Under the pieces are notes generated by a model. It was given only the letters and a program-made list of their open reading frames with translations. It was not told where the DNA came from and did no database searches. A DNA stretch of 64,000 nucleotides. Source: Sitta carolinensis (taxonomy: Eukaryota; Chordata; Aves; Passeriformes; Sittidae). The position numbers were made by a program, and so were the translations under genes. This document shows, in pieces, positions 1 through 12,614 of the stretch (the first letter of the stretch is position 1; each line of letters opens with the position of its first letter). The DNA lies in assembly GCA_032173965.1 (NCBI GenBank), contig CM063287.1, forward strand, positions 6,701,859-6,765,858. Direction: 5' to 3'.

Positions 1-2309
1 GGACTCATGTGCATGGTGGCACACTATAGGAGGAGATTTCTTTCAACATTTTCCAAAGTACTACTTTATATGTATATATTATATGTAAAATGTTACATAT
101 ATAGGTATTTAGAATCCAAAATCCTAAAGACAGATCAACAGATATGAAAATTTAGCTCTCTTATGAGCTACTAAATTTTATATCTTCTACTGTGAAGCTC
201 TTTGATCCTGAATAATTTTCTATCCTGAATTCACTTATATGCTCCAGTGACACAAAACTCAATGAGAAATGCATTTTATTCCGGCTTCAGTGATGTGACC
301 TACTGGTCATGATATCTTTTAATGAAAAATTAGGTAATAAGTAAGCAGAATAGAGCTCTGAAGTTCTGCTTTATCATTGGGGTTAAAATAGAACATCAAA
401 AGGCAGGGAAAATACCTGTAAGAAAGGTAACTGTAACTCTGCATTTGTCTGTACATATAAACAAAAGAATCATAGGGGGATTTTATGTTTTTGTTGTTTT
501 GTTTTGTTTTTTAAAACAGGTACCAAAGATACTGTGATGAATTTCCAGAATAATAAAATAATTTCAGTCATTTTCTTGCAGTCTTAGGAATTTGCATTCT
601 GTTTTCATTTGGCATTATGCTTTTAGGTATTTTATTTCATGCTATTGAAAGAATTGCTTTATATTACTCTCCATTAGAATGCTATCTACGGTCCTTTTCA
701 GAAGTGCATATCCTACTTTTTATATTTCCTCAGATGAGTGGTATCTTAAATAATGCTGAAAGAAATTGCTCCTAGTCAATTTTTGCCTTTTATTTCATTT
801 ATAGCAATAGTGGTTGCACCTTTATGACACTGGTCACAGATTTTGCAACCAAATCTATGCCAAAAACCCACTAATTTTTTCAAAGAGCTTTTATGAAGCT
901 TTGAAATTCTTGGGAATCAATTGACCTAAGTCTTGAAAATGTGAAAAGGAATAAAACCTTTCTAATATTCATATTGATGAGACATAATTTACACAAAAGA
1001 TTTTGCATCTATTGGTTTGACAAAGCATCTGCTGCTTTGTCCTCTGTAGCTCACTCTGAAGCATGACAGGGCTTCCCTTAGTGCAGGATGTGCTGTTGTC
1101 TTCTTCCCCCAACATCTGGGGCTGATCAGCTCTTACAAACAGAAATCAGACTCTCTTAACAGAAAGGAAATGTACACTGCTGCTCTGTTCTGACAGTTCA
1201 AAATGTCTCAGGCAAGTGCTCACTTGAAAGCCAAAAGAATAAAATGCAGATGCAGTCTTGTTTTCTCTGAATTGCTCCCTGTTTACTTCTCCAGAGATGT
1301 TAGGGTATTTTTCTTTTATATCAGCTGTCGTTTATCTGAGGTGGATGGTAAAAGAGGAAAAAAATCAACTCTGGAAATGGTTTCTCCTGTGGTTTTCCTA
1401 TTACCTTTCAAGCCATATTTTAGGTATAATTGAATGAATAGTTTCAGGATAAGAAATTGCTTTAAAACTTTCTCATTTTCCCCCAAAGTGCATAAGGATT
1501 TTGCTATCAGTTTCTGTCTGCCTGCTCCACAAAAACACTGCCCGTGTCTCTGGATTTCTTGCTTGCACAGAACTGTGTGTTCCTGTAAGAGGTCTGCTGT
1601 GGGTGCCAAAAGGGAAATTGAAAACCTGTTTCTAACCTGGAGATACTGGGCAGTGAGGAGGTGATAAAAATGAATGCTTGGCTTTCATGGAGCTATTACC
1701 ATCCTTTAGCTTCTACTAAGGGAACTTTAAAATAGAAAGCATTATTTTAGTTTGTATGGTGACAGGATTTTGAGAAGAAGTGTAAGTGCCCCAAAGCAGA
1801 ACAGAACAGAAAAAAAAAAAAAAAGATTTAATACATAGAATATATAAATCTCTCCTTCCCACAGGTTTTGCACAGATGGTGTTGGGGCAGTGCCAGGAAC
1901 CTGCAGGTGCAGGAGGCCTTCCCTTAGTCCTCATTCCCTTCAAGCAGCTCTTAAAATCACAACTTTTTGAACTCTGAAATTACATTGCTTTTTCCTTCTC
2001 ACCAGATGAGGTATAAAGGTTTTGCCAGCCAACTAGAAAGTCTTTTGCTTGAAATGATTAAGAACACTTTGTCTTACCCAGTAAGATACAGCCAGCCGAA
2101 GAAGAAGATACACAAATTATAGCAAGTCTCAGAAGTGTTACTGATTGCCAGTGCTTTGCCCTATGGAAGGAGGTGAAGCAGCTCTGTGGTGTTTCTGTAG
2201 AGGCTGCAGTTCCTGAACATCATCTGAGAGATACGATGTCCAGGAAGGCTACTGCAGAGAGAGTGATTAATGCTGCTGTGTTTGTAAACTGATTCCTCAC
2301 TGATCTGAA
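1..2309. other. Upstream non-coding DNA, no gene seen
   Basis: AT-rich sequence with short open frames only, none with recognisable protein similarity or a convincing exon structure. It contains a run of 15 A at 1810-1824. No RNA gene or regulatory element could be supported. Confidence 0.6.
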
Positions 2310-2470
2310 GGAAGCCTAGGGAGGTCATCTAATCCATAATTCTGCCTGAAGGAAAGGTAAACTCCTCTTAAGCCATTCCTTACAGACATTTGTCTAACCT
2401 GATCTCCCCACCAGGGATGGAGAGTGAGCAATATCCCTGAAAGATGTATTCCAGCACTTAGCTAATTTCT
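2310..2470 (+). mobile_element. Old CR1-like LINE 3' fragment
   Basis: The stretch has the order of words typical of the 3' part of avian and reptilian CR1 elements: 'ggtcatctaatcc' near the start, 'ctgcctgaagg' next, then 'acctgatctcc', 'agggatggag' and 'ttccagcactta'. In intact CR1 copies these correspond to 'catctagtcc', 'ccctgcctg' and the 'aaggatggagattcc' block. The copy is short and strongly diverged, and no typical 3' octamer tail is visible. The match is from memory of the CR1 consensus, and the boundaries are approximate. Confidence 0.55.
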
Positions 2471-5400
2471 CTCTCTTTCTCTTTGATTTCAGCTACACAT
2501 TTCCTTTTGTCATGTCATAGTTCCTTAGCTTTTGTGATGTCTTTATTTGTAAGGCTTGAACTGAAAGTAAAATAGGGTGATTCAGCCCTCCTAGGTTAAT
2601 TTAAAATGTGAATGTGAGGACCATAAGAAAAGACTTATTTCTTTTGCTTAGTATTAACCAAATAAGCTCTGCTAGTGTGTGGAACGGATTAAATAGAGGT
2701 ACTGTTCTTCCAGCTACCTAATGAGATATGAACAAGTTCTGCTTCTGAAGCACATCATGATGAATAATTTAGGGACTCTGGGACTACATACTGTACATAA
2801 AGGTATTGTGGGGCATAATATATCATTAGCATGTATAGAGGCTCTCTACAGTATCCTCACAGGAAACAGTGTGCGCTTCATGAAAATTTTCTGTCTGAGA
2901 ATAAATGTCTTTGTCAAAATGAGAGATCAAAACTCTAATGTGAAATTTGTGTTTCAGTAAAATTAATGGAGCCCATTTACAGGACTTGAGAAAGCAGCTC
3001 CTGGTGCTCTGACAGCGTAGTAGTCATAAATAAGTGGGATCAATTTCCCACAGAACATCTAGACAGGTAGAACAAGTCTGCATTGCAGCACCTAGCAGTC
3101 TGAAGGATGCTGGGCATGCTGGAGGGGCCTGGCAGCAGCCCTGCTCTGGTTCTGAGAGATGTGCATGCACAGATTGCATGTGGGATGCAGCTCTTAATGC
3201 ACAACACTGCACAGCCTGGGGCCTGAGCAGCATCAGTTGCCTTGACACAGCCCACTGCATGTGTGCTGGGCACAGCCTGCTGTAACTTGGACTGTTTTCA
3301 AGACATGCTGCTTATGGGTCCGTTATTTTAAACAAATATTCACTTGAAAATATTTATACCTGTTAATAAGCAAATCAGATTTGTGTTCCTCAGTGCTTGC
3401 TGCTTATTAGAGTGTTATGCTAAGGTTTTAGTAAGGGCTGGGAAGATGAGTCAAGGTTTTCCATGAGGGAAGATCAAGACACATGTGATTCATCCATCTC
3501 ATGTGAAATATTGAGGGGAAATGCATATGGTACACCAGGTAGGAAGAACATCACATTTGTTAAATAAACCATCACCAGCCCTTCTGCCTTACGTCAGTCA
3601 AAGCTAAACTTCCATCCTGAGCTGCTTCTCATGTTATGGCCTTTCTATTCATTGATGTATGCTGGATTTGACCTCAAACCATCTTTATGCACACTATTAT
3701 TCAATGCTACTGAGTTCCATTACAATTCTAATGAATACTGTAAAATTACATATAAAATGATGTTGGTCCTGAAAGTTATTGCAAGCAGTCAGAATATTAA
3801 ACTTAGTGCCACTGAGTTCCAGTGCTGGTTTTAAATCTTTGATGCTTTTAATGGTGAATATTAGAAAAACTGAATGCATCTATATTCATAGCTATTTTTG
3901 GTGACATCCTCTATGCAATGAACTGACTAGAAGCAATACAATTCCACTGATAACCTGGACTTATTACTATTTTCTATGTCACTGCTCTAAAGAAAGAACT
4001 TCACTCAAATGAAAATTATAATCTAGGACTTCTGTGCAAAATACTGTATAAATATCTGTTCAATAACCTGCTGAGGGAGGGCCTTGGCTGCTTTGTGTTA
4101 TCTCTGTTGAATGGCACTGGGCTTTTCATTTTGTTTGATAAAGTTGCTGTGGAAAAAAGTTGGCTTTTTCCTCATTCTCCAGAAGAGTATCTACTTGTTT
4201 CGGTGGTGTGGTAAGACTAGGGCAGGAGCTCAGGGCCTGACCTTCCCCCCCAGGAGTGATGAACACATTTATTGAACACACTCCTATGTCAGGATGCCTT
4301 CAGAAAGCAGGAACAGCACCAGAGCTCCTGAACAACTCTTTCAGGTATGGGTTATCTCCAGCCAGAGGATGACTTGGTTGTGTTTCTCTTCAGCAATGTG
4401 TCTTTGAGCTTGATTCTGCCTTGTAAAAAGAATGAAAGACTGACTGAAAAGGGCAGCTTTATGCAGATTGCATTTGGTGAAAAGATTAGTCCCTAACTTC
4501 CCAGGTAATTTTTCTTTTCTAAGATCACTGAAGCATTTCTGTAGTGTTTAGGTTTGGAGAATGTGATTCATGAGGGCAATTGAGTGTCGCTAAACTTAGA
4601 GATGCATCCAGGGGCCTAATCCTCCCTTGTGTTGAATTATGGTACAGACTGGAGCAGTTTAAGAGGAGAAGTCAGGACTGGATAGATCTCTGTAGCCCAG
4701 AGTTTGGGGCAAACTCTTTGGAATTGAACAGCTGAAGTTCATATTCACACTGCAGGACAGACAGGAATGAAAGGATGTTGAGGGGCTGAAAAGAGAGGGA
4801 GTGAGTAAGCATCTCTTTTCTTACTTTTTCCTTGTAAATCCTTGTATGGACTATTTTGTATTTTTCCTCTTTAAAAAATCTGCAAATGGAAATGTTTTAT
4901 TTTGGATAAAAATAGGTACTGTGTTGGTACTTTTCACTTCTTTTTTCATCAGTTTGTCACTGATGACTAAGTGATGGAGTTCTGAAAAGTGTGGTTTTGG
5001 TTTAGCTCTAGAAACTCATGCAAGGTTTTCTCTTAAGCAGGTAATGTCAAGGCATAATTTATTTCTGTCCCCTGGTTTCATCTGCCCATCTGTCCCATCT
5101 GTTTAGCCTCTATCATTGCAGATATGAATTTTTCCCAACATTGAACATGCCAGAATTTATGCTTCTGTTTTAGACTGAAAGCCTACAACATCTGCAAATT
5201 AGAGCTGGCAATAGGAGAGAATGGATTCAAATGGAAATCTCGCTGTGGCTGATGTAAATCACTGTATACATTTTATACCCATATTAGGTAGTTGCACATG
5301 AAAAAGTCTTCATACGATTCTGTTAATAAATGACTTCTTTTTTGAAGTCAAACTGGTTTTGATCACATTCAGAAAGGAAAATGAGTGAAAAGAAAAAGGT

Positions 5401-6660
5401 TTTAAATTTATGGTAATTCTAACTTTAATCTGAATTCTTTTCAGTCAGTTTTGTAACTATTTTTAATTGTTTAAAACTTGCAGAGGTTATTATAAACTGT
5501 ACTCCATAGAATATTCTCAACCCTAGAGTACTAACAAACTGCTGGAAGATCAAAATAGGTACACACACAAGTAAAAGGTCCATTTTCAATACAATTGGCA
5601 TTAGTTTTATCATGATTTGATGCATATAAGAATAGCATTCATAGTTATACAACCAGCTGGTCATTTGCAGATACAGAAATGCAGTTTGATGAATATACAA
5701 ATAAAGGAGAAATGCAGATTGTGTTTTCCTGTTTGCATATCTTGCTGTCTGTGTATCTATTTCCTGGGCTTTGAGTCCTCACTCTCTGGGGTGCTGAGGT
5801 TAAAGAGCAGTCCCTGGGCTTGGGTCCATAGCAGGAATTTCCAGATGGCTTTCTGTGCTTGAGCATCAATCCAATGAAAAAATGGTATAACATCCCTAAT
5901 TTTTTTTGAATGGAATGCAAAACAAATCAAGCATATTTACCAATCCAAACCTCTGCCTTGGAATAATTAGATTTGCAAATTTTCAGAGATCTGACAGCCT
6001 ATTTTTAGATATAGCTGGAAAAGATGTCAAGCATGGCAGTGTCTTTACAATGCACAGTAAGAATGGGTCACTCACAAGATATCTCGTCTAAACAGTTTTG
6101 TTTTGCAGGACTTTATTACAGGGTTTGGAGGGAAAAGAAAGGATTTCTGTGTGTCTATGAATACTGGAAAGATAAATTACCTTGGCTCTTATCAGTACTT
6201 TTTATTCTAGTCTAACATTTCTGTTATCATAATTAATTCATTCTGTGTTTATGGGAAACTTATCAAGATTCAATCTTTTCAATTCTCTGTCTTCTCTTTT
6301 TCAAGTTCAACACTAGATGGATTCCCCTCTCTATTTTCTTTCAATGCCTCTTCCCAGCCCACTTGACCAATTCAGGTTCTGTCAGCCTTCTTGACAACTA
6401 TGACCTGAAGTACTTGTGCTCTTTGTGATATTTTAATGGGTTTAATTTCTGCTCACACTGAGCAATTCACTAGCTTTTCATTTCTTTTTCAGATGCAGGA
6501 GCACTGCTGTTTCTCCTTCTTTAATCTTGTCCTTAGCCTGGCTCTGATTCCAGAAGTCAAAAGGCTTGTTAATATGCATGGGGCTTTAGCAGGTTACTGA
6601 CCTGGTCTCAGTAAATCAGAGAGCATCAGCATGCCTCTGCCAGGCAGTCACCTTTTTTTG
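2471..6660. other. Upstream non-coding DNA, no gene seen
   Basis: Nothing coding is supported. The block at about 3040-3290 is richer in GC and in TGCA words and is open in several frames on both strands, which is the usual look of a stop-poor non-coding segment. A small 8-bp perfect inverted repeat with a 5-nt loop lies at 4946-4966. Confidence 0.55.
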
Positions 6661-6730
6661 TCCCCTTCTTAGTTTTCTTAAAAAACCTTCTTAGTTTCTT
6701 AAACTTCTTAATCCCCTTCCAGTTTTCTTA
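6661..6730. repeat. Degenerate tandem repeat (CTTCTTAGTTTTCTTA-like)
   Basis: Related words recur at 6661-6680, 6686-6701, 6704-6710 (partial) and 6711-6730, each built around CCTTCTTAGTTTTCTTA with small deletions or substitutions. The array is pyrimidine-rich on the + strand and looks like local slippage duplication. Confidence 0.65.
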
Positions 6731-9700
6731 GCCTGATTTTTAATAAAGTAATGCTGCTTTTTTTTTCATCCTTTCACTTATGGTTCCAGCCCTTTCCAGT
6801 TTTGATCTTATTTGAATAGCAATTGGAAGAGAATATTCAAGCTCATATTCAATGTCTAGGGATTTAGCAAACTCATGCTAGAAACAGTTCAAAGTAGCTC
6901 CACGTGAAGTTGGATTCAAATAGTGCTGATGAATTTTTAATTTATGTTTGTGTGAGTAATAGAGGAAAGCATTTTGTTATGTACGTGCTGATATCTGAAA
7001 TGGATTTACATGGATGTTTTAGTACATTAATGACAAGTTTTCAGATACTCATAGTTGTGGGATTGTTTTTAATCTTACAGCTAGTGACTTCTGAGGTCTT
7101 GCTGGCCTAAGCAGTAGCAAAAATTATATTCTGAAAACTGCACAGTGTGGAATCTTATATAGAAACACAGATGTCTGGATAGTGGCTTGACTTATGGGAA
7201 CGATGTGATTCTTCAGATTCCTAGGGTGTTTCATGGCATAGATGACTGTTCTGTACCAAGAAATGGATTGTGCTGTCTATGGCAGTGCTACAGTGACAAG
7301 TTAAAATGATGGCAATGGTCCTGTGTTGGAAGCAGATATTCTGCTCATCTCCTTTTGACTTGTAGAAGAACGAGGCAGTCTGCTTATATATGATAAGTTT
7401 TGACGCTATTTCCTTAAGATCTTTAATTGCAGAGGAGACACCTTAAGCAACAACTTCGTTGTTCTCCTGGGAGCCTGAGGAGCCCAGCAGCTTTGCAAGT
7501 GGGAGATGAAGTGGGTGAAGAAAATACAATGACAGCGTAGGAGATAGCAAGGCAAATAAATGTAGGGTGTCTGTACAGCCCAGCAGAAGTTTCTGTTGCA
7601 GAACGCTGATTTAGCTCTGCATTTCCTGGGAGCTCCATAGTGAGGAGTCCCCCAGTGAACACATGAATGACTTGACAGCTTTACAGGGAAATGCCTGGAT
7701 GAGGCCTGGGGCTGAGTGTTGCTGGGTGCCCTGTGCACATCTCAGGCCTGTGCTCTGGGAGCAGGGGAGCTGCACTGCTGGTGGTGAATTCCTGTGTAAT
7801 TCTCTGTATGACAGAGATCAAGGATTGAAAGCAGGGGTAGCTGCTGGTACTTTTCCTTTGCAGGTTTTGCAGACTGGTGCCATGCAGCCAGGTAATAAAA
7901 ACCTGTCTGGTTAGCTGGCTGAGGTCTTCAGGAATTCCTTCTTATCTCTCTGAAATTCGTTGTAATTCTTGAGTATGTAGGTACATAATGTTCTGTATTG
8001 AATTTCACTGCCATGGGATGGAGCAGGTCCTGGTGTTATTCTGGTTGTGCACTTTGTATTGCTGTGAAAACTGATTGTTGCTGGTAATAAATATTTCACT
8101 TTGTTAAGACTACTTTTAAACAATATCAGTAAAGGTCATTATTTTTGAGATTATATCTGAAACCTGTGTTTCCAGTTTTGTCAAACTATTCCTATTTAAG
8201 TGGAAAGTTATTTTTTAGGCAGTTCAGAGGACTTTATGAAAAATGTTGATGATTACTTATTTCAAGTGGCAGCAATGTTGTGACTCATTCTTTCATGGGC
8301 ATCATTCCCTACATTCATAATGGATTTTGAAAATTGGAGCCAGCTTCTGCCAACAAATGAAATATTAATGAATCAGGGTTGCATAATACGGTTTTTGTAT
8401 AGCGTAATTTTTCCAAGGAAATGAAATGACCATTTAAAAATAAACTGGAGGAAATGCTTTGTAGTCTTATTTTGCTATGAACTAGAAGGTATTTGGCTGA
8501 AAGTTTGAATATTTGTGCATTGGCATATTTGTTATATACAGAAGTTCTGCAGCTTTGATGCATCAGATGAAACTCCCAAAGGTGGATTAAATGGTTTATT
8601 ACAATGACTGCTGCATTACTTGTAATCACTTAGTCATACTTTTGAGTGTGGAACAGTTCCAGATTGGTTTAAAACACTGCACAAGTGAGGGAGAGAGGAT
8701 GCTGAGGACAGCGGAAAATCAGGAATTCATCAGCACACATAAGTAAACATTTTCTGAAAAAAATGACATGGAAACTTTCTTCCAGACAGCAGAAAGAGAT
8801 GCTTGACTAGTCCTCAGCATTTGACAATCAAATTGTACTTTCAGTATGGATTAAATTTAATCTGTCCTTAGTTACTGTCTAACCCTTGAAATGATAACAT
8901 TTTTGTTTGTTGTTACCTAAGGCTGTAAGTAGGGATTTGGGTCAAGGCATTCAGCAACAACTTGGGGAAAACAACTTGATTTTCTACAGTCAAGGGAAGG
9001 GTAATAAATAATAGCAAAGCCCATTAATCCTCTTTTCCATTAGTGGCAATGTCAGATAAAGCTGCTTAGTAACTCTTGAGGAATGTTTCATGGATGATTT
9101 ATTGCATGTGTAGTTTTAGATGTTAAGTGTAATTTTGAAATGTGGTACCTCTACAGACTCACCAAGAGATAGAGTGGAATAGCAGATGAATTACAGCACC
9201 ATACAATGGGCAATTTCTGTATGGCTCTTCAGTTGATTTCCTAGCCTTTTCAGTTAGTTCTGGCTCCTTAGAATGGATATGAGCCTCATTTGCTGCAGAG
9301 GCTGACAGGACACTTTGTGGGACATGGTGAAATTAGAAAACCCTGTCTTTGATGATGTACTTGGAGAACGCATTTCAATTGGTTACTTTTCTCCTGCCTG
9401 TTTTCTGTTTGACATATGACTATGTACAAGAATGAGCTATTAATAAGTCAATTTGTCAACTCTGCATTACAGATGCAAAGAACAGTTATGGTTTTATAAA
9501 CATTTGTAATAGTGGGGATTCATTTTAATGGTGTATAAGGAAGAATATTTACCCATATTGAAGAGTGGACTAATAATGAATGAACTCTAAATTTCCTTCT
9601 CTATTACAATATCCCTATTGATTTAAAAATACAAACTGCTTTATGCCAGGATGTGACTGTTCCTCAAGTTCTCCTTAAAAACATTGCTGTTCCTGACCCC

Positions 9701-11023
9701 AGCTGCATTTGCTTCTGGGAGAGGACTCAGCTTCTTTTTAATTCTGCTGGAAATTCACTGTGCAAAACAGGACTGTGATGGAGTGATGAGCGTAGTGCAC
9801 CTGCAGGCTGGGTGCAGGCACTCGACAGCAGCATGACTCAACCCTCATCCTCCCAGCCTGGCACTCAGCTGGATTTGCCTTGTGTTTGGCTAAGAAATAA
9901 TCTGCTAGGTACTAGACAAATACATCTGCCTAACACTTATTTACTAAAATCTTTATTTAAAGCTTTAAGATACATTTGTGCATCATGGTGGTTTGCTTAG
10001 ATCTGCACTGTGATTGTGCTTTGGCAATCACTTTAAAACTGTGCAAGGAAATTGAAGAAGAACACACAGAAATGATTTCAAAAGTGGTTCTTTTTAAAAA
10101 GAGCTGTTAAACAGGTTAGTCAGACCTGTGAGTCACTCCAGTTGAGTCATGCTTACTTCTTGGTGGTTATAGATTATCTGGTTTTCCTGTTTCTCCATGC
10201 AGCTGTGAGTAATGCTGTGGTAAGAACTGTACTGCTTTGGAGAATGGCTTATCCCTGCTCTGCCTGAACACATTTACACACTGGACAGTTTATAAAGTCA
10301 TTTTTTAGCCCATTCTCTCAAAACACTCGAGTTTCTGGTCACATGCTACAAGTGATGTGAAATCTGCCAAGTGTTGCCTTGAGGGGAGAGAAAAGAGAGC
10401 AAGGGCTCTCACTCCCAACCCATGACTGGCTCCACTTCTCTGGGGTTAGTAGGTAATACTATGAGTTATCCTGGTTGGCATTATCCCTTGTGCACCCACA
10501 GGGGAGGACACAGGAACTTTGGGGTAGAGAATCAGAGCAGAGAAAATCTGTGAGGAGCAGAAAAAATGAGGGAGTGGGAGAGAAGAAGAGATATGCCCTG
10601 AGATGGTAACTGGGTTGGTGCCTTAATAACTTGGAGCTGAGTTTGGGTGTGTTGAAGGAATTTTTTTCTATATTTGTAGTGAGCATGCATCAACACAGCT
10701 GTAGTGTTAGGCATAATCCCAGAGCCTTTACAACCATCATCCCAGACACTGAATTAGCAGTGTATGTATTGGCCAAGGGTTTTCAGCTTGGTGGCTACCT
10801 AAAATTAGTCTGAAACTGTGTAGGTGCTTAAATGTGGGTTTGAGAGCCTGGATTTGGGTTAGAAAGTGTAGGCTGTAGTTCTTCAAGCTTCAGCAAAGAG
10901 AGGGAAGATACTGTAGCTCTGAATATGCCTGCATTTAGACGACAGCATTCATTGCTCTTTTTTAATAATTATTGTCAGTATTTTTGTTAATATAAAGGCA
11001 AGAGGTCCTTTCCTTGTAATCTT

Positions 11024-11040
11024 AAAAAAAAAAAAAAAAA
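11024..11040. repeat. Poly-A run (17 nt)
   Basis: Uninterrupted A17. No retrotransposon body or target-site duplication is recognisable beside it. Confidence 0.9.
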
Positions 11041-12596
11041 GAAAATATATTAAAGTGAAGTTTTAAAGGATTAGTTATTATTTTTCACTGGCTCTGCTTC
11101 TGAGAATTTTTATTAAGACTCTAATCCTCTAAAAGTGGATAGCTCACCTAGAAATAGAACTTTTTTTCTGTGATTGGTATCTTTCTGATTGATGCTGCAG
11201 AACTGCTAGATGGAAAATATTATTTAAATTAGAATGAAAATGTCTTTCTTATATTTACGACTTCTGAGTAGTGTAAAACCAAAACCAATTTTCTTGAGTT
11301 TATCAAAGGGGCAGGGGACTTACAATTTGAGATAGAAAATGTGATCATGTCATTAAGAACACTCGATGTGCTTTACAATAAAGGATTTAAATGCTTCAAA
11401 AGGGAGAAGTAATTTACACTGCCCTTTTGCAATAGATAGCAAAGTGGTAAAGCTGCTTTCTGCATAAATTTCTTTCCCACGTGGTTCTGCTCCCTTTCAG
11501 CAGGTTCATACAGGAAATATCCAAGTCACAAACAGTTTGCATTGGGACCAATTTTATGTGAAAAAGGTCATTTGTTCAGTGTCAGCAGCTGTTATAAAGT
11601 TGCACAAGAAATTTTCCCAGAGAAAATTACTGCTTTTGGATTCTTTTTGAACCTTAAAATCTGTTGCAAACATGGGACGAGAACATATTCAAACAAATGT
11701 ACTGAAAAGGAGAATAGAGGATACATAACGAAGGGCTGAGTGCTGCCCTCTGTGCACTCCTTTAGGATTGTGCAGACCCTGTGAGATACTCTGAGCCACA
11801 CGGAGAAGAAAGCTCTGCTCAAAATCTTGTTCAGTGAGGTTTGTCCTGGTCCTTGGAAGTAGGAGTTGGAAATGACTACTACACTTGTCCCCATGAAGAT
11901 AATGGGCTGTTGTTAGAACCTTTCTGTGATGCCATGGATGGTAAATCATCCGTGGCCTGGCTGTGTCAGGACTCAGATCCTCGTATCTGGCGCAAGGGAC
12001 TCCATTCCCTAAGGAAAGGAGATGTCCTGGTGGCCCTGGCTCAAGACACGTCTGCACACAGGCTCGGGCTTGGTGCTAGCTCAGGACACTCCTGAGCAAG
12101 GCAGCCAAGCCAGCCCACAAGATAAACACACACATTAGGAGGAGGCAGTGCAGCAGGAGAATAAAAAGGCAAGAGCACAGATGGTGTGTGGTTATGTGGA
12201 TATTTCCTCGGCTTTGGAAAGAAATTAGGTCCTCATTCCAGTGACTGCCACAGGTTTGTCTCCTCCCCATATTTTATCTATCTTTTCCACTGTTCAAAAG
12301 AAAATTCTTCTAAGTAATGAGAAAATAAATTTATTTATATATGAGTATGTGTATAAGACATTTAGGCTTTATAACACGTGCCATTTTCTTATATTTTCTG
12401 TAGGATTCTGATTTTATGCCACAAAGTTGAATTATTTAACATCATTGTATTATTTAGTTTCTATGGAGTGTTGTGACCAGTCCTGGCTGTGTTACTGTGT
12501 TGCAAGACACAATGTGCTGAGAATGTACATTTGGGTGAAATACAGTTTCCTCTGTCTTTCCCTCAATATAAAAGAAAAAAATACTTTGCTTACTGG

Positions 12597-12614
12597 AAAA
12601 AAAAAAAAAAAAAG
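12597..12614. repeat. Poly-A run (18 nt)
   Basis: Uninterrupted A18 followed by an A- and C-rich segment. No flanking duplication was seen. Confidence 0.9.
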
